A DNA stretch of 64,000 nucleotides from Oncomelania hupensis. Taxonomy: Eukaryota > Mollusca > Gastropoda > Littorinimorpha > Pomatiopsidae. The stretch covers positions 76,549,111 to 76,613,110 of the forward strand of contig CM072511.1 of the NCBI GenBank assembly GCA_036898135.1, read 5' to 3'. A program made the translations under genes and the position numbers. The notes beneath the pieces are model-generated. The model saw nothing but the letters and a program-made list of their open reading frames with translations. It was not told the DNA's origin and ran no database searches. Shown here in pieces: positions 31,259-43,400 of this stretch (position 1 is its first letter; each line of letters opens with the position of its first letter).

Positions 31259-31414
31259 TCAATGCCCAACAGAAGTCAAAGATCTGCACTGATAACCAGT
31301 CAGTGTGTTGAACTGTTCCAAAATGGATGTCTCGGCTTTAATCATATGCTGCTGATCCTCCTCTGTTTCGTGGTTGTGGCCAATCAGATGACAAAGTCCA
31401 TGTGTTACTGTTGT
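31259..31414 (-). CDS. YBEY: YBEY exon 3 (catalytic zinc motif, stop)
   Basis: Acceptor TCCCTCAG, then TTVTHGLCHLIGHNH... to CRSLTSVGH and TGA (31261-31259). Contains all three zinc-binding histidines. Confidence 0.93.
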   Translation of the reverse strand, partial: TTVTHGLCHLIGHNHETEEDQQHMIKAETSILEQFNTLTGYQCRSLTSVGH

Positions 31415-34400
31415 CTGAGGGAGAAACAAATCAAAGTACATTTCAATTGTAATTTATTAATTTAGAACATGTTAAACTCACATTATCACCAGCCATTTAC
31501 CTTCACAAATGAGACACCATTTGTGCTCAATGAACAAGACTTTGTGACATGGAATTTTTGGTGCCTTTCAAGTCAACGCAATCATCATCAACATAGATAG
31601 ATACTCGGTGCTTATAGGGTCCAGCGGACTGCCAAGAGCCGAATCAGGACCACACAAAATTAAGTTTGTGACATGGAATTTTTGGTGCCTTACAAGTCAA
31701 CGCAATCATCATCAACATAGATAGATACTCGGTGCTTATAGGGTCCAGCGGACTGCCAAGAGCCGAATCAGGACCACACAAAATTAAGTTTGTGACATGG
31801 AATTTTTGGTGCCTTACAAGTCAACGCAATCATCATCAACATAGATAGATAGATACTCGGTGCTTATAGGGTCCAGCGGACTGCCAAAAGACGAATCAGG
31901 ACCACACAAAATTAAGTAAAATCAAACTAAACTGTTAACTTTTAAATATGATAAAAGATGTAAATAAAATCAGTCTCACCAATAAAATCCAACCAAGAAT
32001 ACAAAACAAGATGATATGATTTATATGCGATAAAACAAACCAACATCATGAAAAAATTAAAACAGGTGTTGTCTATTGCATATGGATTTACACAGTTTCG
32101 GATAAATGAAACAGTCTGTCATGCATATTTTAATTTTAAAATATCTGTCGTTGATTAATAAATAATAAATTCCAGGGCAGAAAACGAACCTATGACATAC
32201 ACACATAAGTAGCATAATGCACCTAATAAATGTCAATAAGTAAACATTAAAAAAAAGAAAAAAAAAGACAGCAGTAGCGTATGTTAATAATAATGATGGT
32301 TAAAAGTTCGGTTTTTGCAAACGTTGCCATAAAAATGTTCTTTTGCAATGGCATAGGCTCAATAAGTTACCACGCACATAGCAGATGATGAAATATAGCC
32401 AGCCCGAGCAAAGGGAAATAATCCGTGAGAGTATCTCGCATTTTTGTATAGGACATAATGGAAGTTCCCCTCTTTCCGTAATAAGCTCTTTGGTCTGATA
32501 TCACAAATTGTGAAACAGATATGCTATTTAGCAACCAAACATCTATCGGAGTAACTGATGACACTGTTGACGACGGTGTTGTATTACCCACTGCTCCAAT
32601 AGCACAAAAGCCATTGATGATATCGAGTATAATTCAGCATTGACTGCTGAACAGAAACAAGATCTGACAATGACATTTCAACCTTTTGCTGCACACTTGT
32701 CATCAACAGCAGGTTTATTTTCAGGTCCGGTTATGTTTCAGTGGTTACGCATGCCATTTGGTCTTATTTCTGCACCAGCTACATTTGCACGTATGATGCG
32801 TACATTGGAATTAGAAGAAACATCGTCTCTGATTTTTTTTTTTGATGACATTCTGATACACAGTGTCGAATGGCAAGCACATCTGCAACATGTGGAAATG
32901 GTCATGCGCAAGCTAGAAAATTCATTTGAATGCTAGACCATCCAAAATTGAAGCAGGGTTTCAGAAACTTGAATTCCTAAAACATGTTGTAGGAGAAGGA
33001 AAACTGTCCAGACTCAAAGAAAATTGACAAATGATGGCATTACCCACACCAACAACACGTCAAATACGAGCATTGTTAGAGTTACTGAGTTATTACAGAA
33101 GATTTATCCCGAATTTTGCTTCCCTAACCGCTCCTCTAACCCCCGTTGGGGTGCCGGGGGTTTCAGTATAAATAGTATCCCCACTTTCTGGAAATTTAGT
33201 GCTTTAAATTCCCACTGTCGCTGTCTTTCTCATTTGCTCTTTCTCATTCCTGCTCTGTTCTAACAATCTGCTATACTATCGTCTCCTTCGCTAGCCCAGT
33301 CTCCTACCTTTTTTTCTAAAAAACTCTTCCGGGATAAGACTCCTTATTTGTGTATGAGGTCTGTTGGATCAGCTTGGGAATATTGGACGCTTTCTGCCAG
33401 GTGGTCACTAGGGCTTCCTATGATGTTATTATTTAGCAATGTAGGCATTTTATATGTATGTGTTTTGTTGATAATTTATAATGTTCGTATTCTATTTTGT
33501 TTTTGTAAATGGGGGTTCGATAAGTTGGGGTGAAGCCTCAGCCGTCCCCTGCGTGGGATGTCTTTATTGTAAAGTGACTGGCTGGTGGAGAGCTTTCGGT
33601 TTTACCACTAGGGTTGTTTCAGCAGATCTTTTATGATTTATATGCGATAAAACAAACCAACATCATGAAAAAATTGAAACAGGTGTTGTCTATTGCATAC
33701 TTAAAAAATCTCATTAAAAGATATTGAACTAAAATATATTTTCCTTTCATCAACCAGATCAGCACATTCAGACATAAAATGGCGAACAGAAAAGGATTTG
33801 CCACATGCAAAGCACCATGGTGGTTCTTCTCCTTTCAAAAGGAAACTATGGGTGACGTAAGTGTGCCCAATATGAAGGCGAGCCAAAACAGTTTCTTCTT
33901 TGCGGGTTGATGCAAAGTTAGGCAAAGAAAGAGACACATTTGGAAGAATTTGAAATAATTTGTTATTGATTTGATTAGACCATTCAGTCTGCCACAGGCG
34001 TTTACAATAAGATCCAGTCATACAATGCAGGTCAGAGTATGGAACAAACTGGAAAATCTCTGAAGGGAAATCTAGGTGCAGAACTTCTTTAGCCGCTTTG
34101 TCCACTGCAATATTGCAGCGGATGCCCATGTGACTAGGTACCCACATAAAAACTATCTTTTTACCCTCAGACACAAGTTGTGTGTGGAGGTCATGGATCT
34201 CTGTCAGAAATGGGTGCAATAAGAACCTGAAGTGCTGACAGTGAATCAGACATGATTAAAAACGAGGTTCTTTTGGAATGAGAAACCTGTTTCAGAGCTA
34301 GATGAATTGCCTTGAGCTCAGCTGTATAAACAGAACAAATATCAGGTAGATGCTGTTGCAAAGGCTGGTCTAGGTGTCTCCCAGAGACCAACGCAGCAGC

Positions 34401-37400
34401 AACTGAGTCTCCTTTCTTCGACCTGTCTGTAAAAGGTTTTTCATGTCCTTTATACAATTAACATTGTTTGAGATAAAGTTGCTTATAAACATTTTCGGAA
34501 GTTTCAGTCTTTTTGAAGGAAGTGAGAGTGAAGTTGATAATGGGGTTGATGAGGTTCCAAGGTGGAAGTACAGTTAGCAATTGATCATCATTAAAAGAGT
34601 CAACATCTATGCCTGCAGTTTCAAAGTGAGGACGTATTTTGATACCAAAAGGAGGAATTTATGTCGGTTTGTTGGAGTATTTAAGCATAAATAACGAGTT
34701 TAGAACACAATCATAAGCAGGATTTTCAGGGTTTGCTTTGAGTTTGAGAAAATAATTCATGGCGAGCTGAAGCCTGCGGATCTCCAAGTCCAAGGGAGGT
34801 TCGCCAGGCTCAGCGTAGAGACTTTCCGCTGGTGAAGTGCGAAACGCCCCCAGACAGATCCGAAGACCTTGATGGTGGATTGGATCCAAGGATTTCAAAT
34901 AGGCTTTCCTAGTGGAACCATATACATATATAGTGGCTTCCATAATCCAATTTAGAGCATACTAATCAGGGCTGACCTTTAACTTTCACCAACTCGCCAA
35001 TGGCCCCTAAAAATAGTGTGTGGCGAGCTCGATTTGGGGTACCATTCGCCCGGCTGGCGACTTGAAAATACCGCCAGTGGTAGAGATTCTGTACCTGTAC
35101 ACGGACTTTTGACTTGCAATGTAAAACAAAACACGTGCCAACCGCTTCTGCAGTCAGCACCGGAGACCCGTTCCGATGCATGCTAGAAGTTAGGTAACGC
35201 TAGCAAAGCGAGGGATTTGCGAAGTAAAAATAGCCTTTTCTCGCGAGACTTTCTTCTTTTCCTCGCCGCGAAACGCTATTGCCCTGCAAGATCCTAGCCT
35301 TCTTGTTTCCTTGCGTGTATCGGAACGAGTCTCTGACTTCCTTGATGAGTCACGCGAGACTTGCCGTACTTTCAATATTCCCCATTCTCAGTCTTTTGTC
35401 AATCTCAAATGATGTGGCGCTTTTTAAGCGGTGTCTCGGAGCCTCCAGCAAAAAAAAAAAAGTCCGAAGAAGAAAAAAAAAAACAGCTGAAGAAGGCACA
35501 CCCAAGCTCCTTAAAGTTTTGGAACATTGAGGAGGAGGATGTCGATGATTAATAAATTATACAGTGCTTGTTTTCAAAAATGAAACAGTGTTGTTGTTGA
35601 AATTTATCTTGTTTATTAGCTGCAATAGTTATACAGTTTAAAAAAAATGACCGTGCTTTCAATCAAGGGGTCTGGCAACATGAGAAATATTTTGGCAACT
35701 TCAACTTCCCAGGTTAGGAGCCCGGCTGGCTCCTTAGCCTGGCTTGCTAAATCTCAGCCCTGCTAATGATAGAGGAGGAGCAAAGTTTGCTTGTCTGCTC
35801 CCCAGTCTGTGTGGCTGATAACTTTCAAAACATTAAGACCTTTCTGGCAGCTTTCCATCAAGTATTTAATAGGTGGCAGAAAAGTAAATTTGCTGTCACA
35901 AATACCCCCCCCCCCCCCTCCCCTCAAATTTTACTTGATTATAAATTTTGATGGATTGGCCATAAACATGGAGAGAAGGGTTCAAAACATGGTTCTGTTT
36001 GCGATGAAAATAAATGCATTCAGTTTTAGAAAAAGAAAACTGGAAGCTGTTTTCTTCTACCCACCCCTGAATTTTATCTATGCAAAGCTGAAGTTGATGC
36101 TCCACACCTGCCGAGGTTTTACCCTTAGCCGAGATGGAGAAATCATCAACAAGGATTTATCTATGCCAGATTTGCTGTTTTGGATTATGTTGTTGATTTG
36201 TTGTTAAACAAAAGAGGAGATTAAATGCTACCCTGAGGGACACCCATCTCCTACTCAAAAGAATCTGATAAAATGGAGCCAAGTCGAATCTAAAACTTTC
36301 TATTGGTTAAAAATGTTTCTAGAAAAATGGGTAAGTTCCCACAGAAGCCTAGGAGTTCTAGATCTTTTAGAATCCCGAACTTCCAAGTCATGTCATATGC
36401 CTTTTCTAGATCAAACAACACAGAAACAACATGTTCACCGTTAGCCAATGCGTTTCTGACGAACGACTTGAATCAAACGAGATGATTTGAAGAGCTCCTG
36501 TTTTTGCAGAAACCACATTGAGAGATATCAAGAGCGATGGAGTCTAACTGCCACATCAAACGCTCATAGATCAATCTTTCCACAGTTTTGCACAAACAGC
36601 TTGTAAGGGCAATGGGCCTGTAGTTGTTTGGGTCAGAGTGATCCTTTCCAGGTTTAGGTATTGGAACAATAACTGCTTCCTGCCAAGATAGGGGAAAGGA
36701 ACCAGAAGACCAGATATGATTAAACACAGCCAAGAGAATTTTAATGGAATCTTTAGGCAGGTGCGAAATTAACTGATAATGAATATAATCAGGGCCAGAA
36801 GCAGAATTATTGGATTTCAGGATGGAATCTGTCAATTCCTCCATAGAAAAAGGAAGGTTATTAATGGTTCACAATTATCGGAATCAAAAAAGCAGGGTTC
36901 TCTTTCTTTATCTTTGATGTTTTGGAATTTTGGGGAATAATGAGCAGACGAAGAACTGTGATGGATGGTAGAGGCCAACAAGTCAGCCACCTGCTTTCTG
37001 TCAGTGATAATCTGTCCACGTTTTTTCAGACCTTGGATCACAGCTTTGGAGTTTTTTCATTTAATTCTTTTTATTATTTTCCAGACTGTTTTGGGAGAGG
37101 TTTTGGTATGACGTTTGGAACAGAAGGTTTTCCAGGATAGATGCTTTTTTGTTTAAAGATATACCTAGTTTTAGATCGCAGCTTCTGGTGATTAAGTTTA
37201 TTTTCAGCTGTAGAATTTTGAAAGAAACTTCGTTGGGCTTGTTTCCTTTGATGATGAAGAGTCTTGCATTCTTCATCAAACCATCCGAATGAGGTTTACA
37301 ATCCAGGTCCAAAAAAAGAGAAGGGTCACAGATGGCCAGGTCTAAATTAGAAATGTTCCTAAATGGCTATAATACATAGGGGAACCTGAATTTAAAATAC

Positions 37401-40400
37401 AAAGGTTGAGATCATCGACAACATTCTCCAAAATTTTGCCTTGGGGATTCACACCAGCTCAATTCCTATGTGAACAGCACTTTTCAGTGCCTCTGCATTT
37501 CGCATGCTGCAGGCTATTTATAGCTTGCCTGACCCCCCTTTCCAGTGAAAGGAAGTATCGGCGAAGCTATTTATAGCTAGCCTGGCTGACCTAATCTCAA
37601 AATCTGAAAAGCTTTGGTTGAGCTGCTGTAGATTCTGATAGTCACTTCCCCATCTGGGGGAGTGACCGTTCAGATCACCAATAATCACAAAGGGAGATGG
37701 GAGTTGGTCTATCAATATATGGTTTTGGAAGGGGATAAATATAAGGAGCAGACTGTTACAGTTTTTTGGAAAGATACTCGAGCAGCAATCGCCTCTAGGG
37801 GTGTGGTCAATGTAACTGGGCTAAATAAAATGTCTGAACGAACACATAAAGCGTTCCCACAAGAAATATTGGATTGCAAGCAAGAGTATCCAGATAACTG
37901 AAGTATTTTATCAGGACTCAGAAGAGTTTCCTGTAGACAAATGTGGCTTTAAGGCCTCTACTAAAAAGGTCATGATAGAAAGAAATAAAAGTAGTAATAG
38001 TAGTATGTTTTATTTCAAGCAGTTTTATACTCTTTTCTCCTTAATTATAGCAGACTATTTTTTTTGCTGGAGATGGAGTTGCTAACTTCTGTGGAGGTGA
38101 CTCCTCCATGAACTGATTCTACCTCCAGGGAGGTGAAACGATTCGAATGAATGTCTTTTTTGGAAGACAATGGTCCTGGCCTATTGTCAGTCCTTGAAGA
38201 GGACTTTGAGCTCGTCGACCTCTACATGGCTCCAGCCTAAGGGGTTCGACCTCAATGGGGTGAGGAGGAAGGAGGTCGTGAACCACATTTGAGGTCGAAT
38301 GAACCCCGGAGGCGTAACCAAGTGTAGAGATGTGGTATTGGGTTTTGGCGCGGCCGCCGGCGCGTTCACCTGAGGAAGTGGCATTGTCTTAGTGAAAGTC
38401 GGCCCGCTTGGGCTCAATCTCTGCTTATTACTAGAAGCAACACTAACTTTTCTCTATATTTTCACTAATCAACAGACGTTTTTCTATTGTTTGTGTCAAT
38501 TCTTTCAGGGAATTCAGAAACGATCATAAAGCAGATTTGTAAGCAACAGAGATCATGGATGAGATGGATTTGAGCATGTTTGGCAAAGTGTTTGTTGAAG
38601 CCACTTCAGCAAAACTCTGTATTACACGGGTTGAGAATCTCATACCGTTTTCTCTCCTCTGGAAAGGAGCACCTTTCTGTTCTGATTTTTTGGATCTGAG
38701 CTTCCCTGATCCAAGCAGGGCAAGACTTTGACGATGCATGATGGTCTCTCTTGCAATTATAGCCCTTTGGAGCATTACTGCATTGTTCACCATGGAAATC
38801 TCCCCCACACTTGAAACAGGTCGCCGTCGGTTTGTTTTTGCATGCCGTGCTACAGTGTCCGTACCCCTGATCCAAGCAGGGCAAGACTTTGACGATGCAT
38901 GATGGTCTCTCTTGCAATTATAGCACTTTGGAGCATTACTGCATTGTTCATCATGGAAATCTCCCCCACACTTGAAACAGGTCGGTTTGTTTTTGCATGC
39001 CGTGCTACAGTGTCCATACCTTTGGCATTTAAAACAATGCAGTGGCAAAGGTACAAACACGAAAACAGGAATGCTTTCATAACAAACGATCACTCTTTTT
39101 GGTACTTCAGATGTGCAAAAGGAGAAACAGAGTATTTGTGGGTACTTTGTTTCTGTCTTTGTCTTTTCGCATGACCCTATAACTCCCTGCTTAGCCAAGC
39201 CATCTTTTATTTCCGTCTCAGTCAGACCATCAAACTGAAATGACTGAACAACTCCTTTGGAGGAGTTGAGAGAGCGGTGACAACTAACACATCAAAAACT
39301 CGGCTACCTAATTCCAGCTTGGAATCATCTCTAGATCTCAGTTCAGAAGTTCTTTCTGTGGGACAGTCCACTAAGAAACTTCCATCTCGTAGTCTTTTAA
39401 TGTCTCTGATCTGTCTGGATACTCTTCAAACCACTTTTCCATGACAAAAGGGGAAATCTTTTGGTTTTCGTTGGTCATCCTAAAGATCAAGAAGCGTGGC
39501 CATGTTTTGGCTGTGCATATAGTTTCAGTGTCGCTGTCAGAGTCATGTCCAATATACTTGTCCAGTCTGTCATAAGTTCTTTTTTGTTTTTTGTGGATGC
39601 CATGTTTTTAGAATTTTTATTCACCCCCCTCCCCCATGCTCCCCACCCACCACGGAGTCCAACAAGGGGATGCGTCCAAGCGAAAAATCCAGCAAGGAAA
39701 CGCACCAGGGCTACAGGGGGGATATACACCCAGACAATCCTGCACTGCCACTATGGTCTTGTTCAAGTTTGACCCATGAGTAGCAGCCTTCTAGCAAAGC
39801 TAGGGCAATACGTGACCAGCCGCTTGACTGACGCGGGCCACGCCAGCCTCCCGTCTAGGGGAAGTCTGGGCCAAAGAGGTGTGTTGGTGTGACGGACCGC
39901 AGTCCCTCAGTGACCTCAACCTCCAGGATTCCATTCTCCCCTGACATGGGTTGCCCTGCACAGCAAACGCAGGGGGCTTAGAGAAGGCCACAGAGAATAA
40001 GAAGGGTAGACAAAGAAGGAATGATGGGGAAAAGGAAGATAGGAAAAGTCTGGTAAGGCAGAAGAAAGGAAGTCAAAACTGCACAGTATAATGGGAGAAT
40101 ATAAGGTGAAAAGTATATAGGCGAAAGGACCAATAAGACAGAAACATGACAAAAGAGAAGAAAAAGGGGAGGGCAAGCTTGGTCACCATGCCAGAGAGAG
40201 GCTGGGGTCCACCCCCGGCATGCGGAGCCAAGCCCATAAGGGCGCATCATCAACATCAACACCAAATCGGTGGTGACGGTCAAGAGTTTAAAAATAATAT
40301 TTTTTTCTGGACTGCCAGAGCACACTCATAACCACCTGTCGTGAGAGGACTAGTTTTACTCTGCTTATTTTAATATTTAGCTTGGTTAGTCTATGTAATC

Positions 40401-43400
40401 TTGGAATTTCAATGTTAGCCAGCAGCAGACGATGGAAGTAATCAAGCGTAACAATAGCATACTGCCGCTTACACACAGTGGCCGCTGACTCTAGCTCAGG
40501 CAATGACATCATCGTAGCTATATGGTAGGCGAGTCTATAATCCGCCAATGGGAACACAGTTTAGAATAGACTCAACCGGGTCTGACTAAGTCGAATAGAG
40601 AGCTAGACGGGCAGTCGTGTTTAAACCGAGGAAGAGTTAACAGCTACACAGGAGCAGTAGACCTCTCCAGAAAAGACTAGGACGCAGTACTTGTGAAAAT
40701 CCGAATTCACTCAAGTAGCCACTGGCCTAAAATTGTCACGAAGACGATCAGGCGTTCTGTAGTGCGCCCAACACAGCCTCAGACGAAACCACGTCGACGC
40801 ATACGTTGGCTGCAGTGGTATCCCCAGCATTGTGCGAGGAAAGCCCACCAGTCTACCCACAGGGAAGAAACCAGAAGAAGACAACACAGTTGTCAGGAAA
40901 CCGACCACAGCACAGCACGCCAGACTCACAGTTAAGTCCAAAGCAGTGTGTGCACAAAAACTGAGAGCTACAGGACCACAGTAGTCCACTTCTCATGAAC
41001 TATAACCTTCAGTGCCCGAGGATGAACAATTAGCTGCATAGACTATCAGCGATCGAATTATTCACAGTGACTATTTAACTGATAAGGTAGATTAGTACTT
41101 AGAAAATCTTGTATAGAGTAGAAGAAATAAATGTGTGATGTTTAACTGTTATCAAGTGGCTGGACTACATATGATTCATAGCCGTGTGAAAGCTAGTGTG
41201 ACAGTAATCTTTTACCATTTTTCTATCTATCTCTGTATCCCAGCCTTAACACAGACCGAGCTAAATAAATAAATTTATTAAAGTAATCCACAGGGTGACT
41301 CACTAGCGGTCCCCATAGGATAAAGCGTGAGGTTTACATCATTCCATTGTGCAGAGCCCAGCAACCCATAAAACCCACGTGACACTTTAATTGGCGAGCC
41401 TAGTCAGGATCTGTGTATAATAGGAATTGGGTATAACCGGATCTAGGTACAATAAAATTAGATAACAGTAGTAGTAGTAAAATAGTTGCAAGTGTAGGGC
41501 AAGGACTCAGTTTTTGGGGCCTATCCTATCCTATCCTATCCTGTCCCATAACCCGAAGGTCGTAGGGGCACCACAGATGATCGCTTAACCAGCATACTCC
41601 ATCTTTCTCTGTCCTCAGCAGCCCTCATGGCTTCGCTCAGTGTCAAACCAGTCCATTCTCGAATGTTGTCCTCCCACCTCTTTTTCGGTCTCCCCCTTCT
41701 TCTACCTCCATGCACTGTGCCTTGCAGAATGGTCTTTGCAAGGCCTGATGATCTGGTGACGTGGCCATACCATCGGAGTTTCCGTTTCTTCACCACTGTG
41801 AGCAGGTCATCGTGTTGTCCAATGGCTTGTGTGATGGTCTGTCGGACTTCAACGTTGGTGATGTGTTGGGTATAGGAAATGCACAGAAGTCTTCTGTAGC
41901 ACCTCATCTCCATGCTTTGTATTCTTCGTTGGAGATCTGCTGTGAGGGTCCATGCTTCGCAAGCATATAGGAAGATGGAGATGACCAGAGAGCGCAGCAG
42001 TCTTACTTTGGAATGTAGACTGATGGTTCTGTCTTTCCAAATGGGCTTCAACCTTGTCAGGGCAGCAGTTGTTTGTGCGATCCTGGAGAGGACTTCCTGT
42101 CGAGACCCATTGTCTGACACAATGGCTCCTAAATATTTGAAGCTGTGCACTGTGTTGAGGGATTGGCCTTGTACTTTGATGTCCGTGTTGATGCCATTGG
42201 TGTTGTTGGTCATCATTTTGGTCTTCTCTGCACTTATTTCCATTCCATAAGCTCTGGAGGTGGTGTCAAGCCTCTGTACAAGCTGTTCAAGTTCTTGTTC
42301 CTCTCCAGCCAATCCATCAATATCATCCGCAAAACGAAGATTGGAGATTGCTCTGCCCCCTATGCTGACTGTGCCTTCGTGATCTGCAAGAGCATCTGAC
42401 ATGATGCGCTCTAGGAAGATGTTGAAGAGTGTTGGAGAGAGTAGGCATCCTTGACGCAAACCGATTGTTGTTCTGAACCAGTTCCCGATGACGCTGTTAT
42501 GGAGGACTGCACTGGTAGACTTGTCATACAGGCTTTTGATGACTTCTATAATTTTAGGGCTGATGTTGTACACTTTCATGGTTGCCCATAGAGCTGCATG
42601 CCAGACTCGGTCAAATGCCTTCTTGAAGTCTATGAACACATGATATAGATGTTGTTGGTGCTGTAGGTATTTCTCACAGATTATTCTGAGGTTGAAAATC
42701 TGTTCAGTGGTACTTCGCCCTGCCATGAATCCTGCTTGTTCTTCAGCTATGATTTGTTCAGCTTGTGGTTTCAACCTGTTGAGTATTATTTTCAGGAGGA
42801 CCTTGCTGGGATGGCTGATGAGGCTGATGGTGCGGTAATTTTCACACTCCTGAAGGTTACCTTTTTTGGGAAGAGTGATGACAAGCGACTGGGTCCATGG
42901 TGTAGGCCATTCCCCACTCTGCCAGATCTTGTTACAGATAATGGTGAGAGCATCAGTCATCGCTTCTCCTCCTGCTTGTAGCAGTTCCGCTGGTATGTTG
43001 TCCACTCCCGCTGACTTCCCTTTCTTCAGCGATTGCACTGCTGCCTCAACTTCTTCCCGGAGAATTGGGAGGATTTCTTCTTCTTCTCTGCTCTCGGGAC
43101 ATGCTAGAACTGATGGGTCTCCATTTGGTGTATGGTTGTAAAGGTCAGAGCAGTACTCTGTCCATCTGTCCAAGACTTCTTGTTCTTCTGTAAGGCAAAT
43201 GCCAGACTTGCTTTGGATAGTGGAGACTTTGGGCTGTTTAACACTTGTCAGCCGCTTCACCGTCTGGTAGGCCTTCTTGCTGTTGTTCTTGTTCAGATTG
43301 TTCTCTATTTCCTGGCATTGATCTTCTATCCAGTTCTCCTTTGCTGTGCGCATGCCTTTTCGGATGTCTTTGTTGATTTTTCGGTAGACATCAGCTCCTT

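Larger units (their letters stand above)
31919..33632. repeat. Segmental duplication, copy 2
   Basis: Near-identical to 24714-26300 plus 28139-28240. It lacks the Nimb-like insert. It ends within family-A copy 8, where GATCTTTTATG joins ATTTATATGCGATAAAAC, sequence that belongs to the left part of the same unit (32017). TATG is shared at the junction. Confidence 0.9.
33690..40330 (-). mobile_element. I-like non-LTR retrotransposon (degraded, long)
   Basis: In minus orientation: 5' region (~39604-40330, GC-richer, contains CACCCCCGGCATGCGG), ORF1 with zinc knuckles (38524-39603), then endonuclease, RT and RNase H remnants down to 33701. ORF1 plus APE-RT-RNase H order fits the I/Jockey superfamily with RNase H. 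An hAT-like element interrupts it at 34967-35762. Ends are approximate. It lies in the same strand orientation as YBEY, in its intron 2. Confidence 0.7.

Noticed and set aside
40693..40935. 80-codon basic protein in the 5' LTR (and identically at 49265-49507)
   Set aside because: Two copies exist simply because it lies in the LTR; no motif, no start context and antisense frames of similar length.
41536..41970. Plus-strand open frames opposite the Nimb-like RT
   Set aside because: They are mirror frames of the coding strand and occur identically opposite the other copy at 27423-28046.
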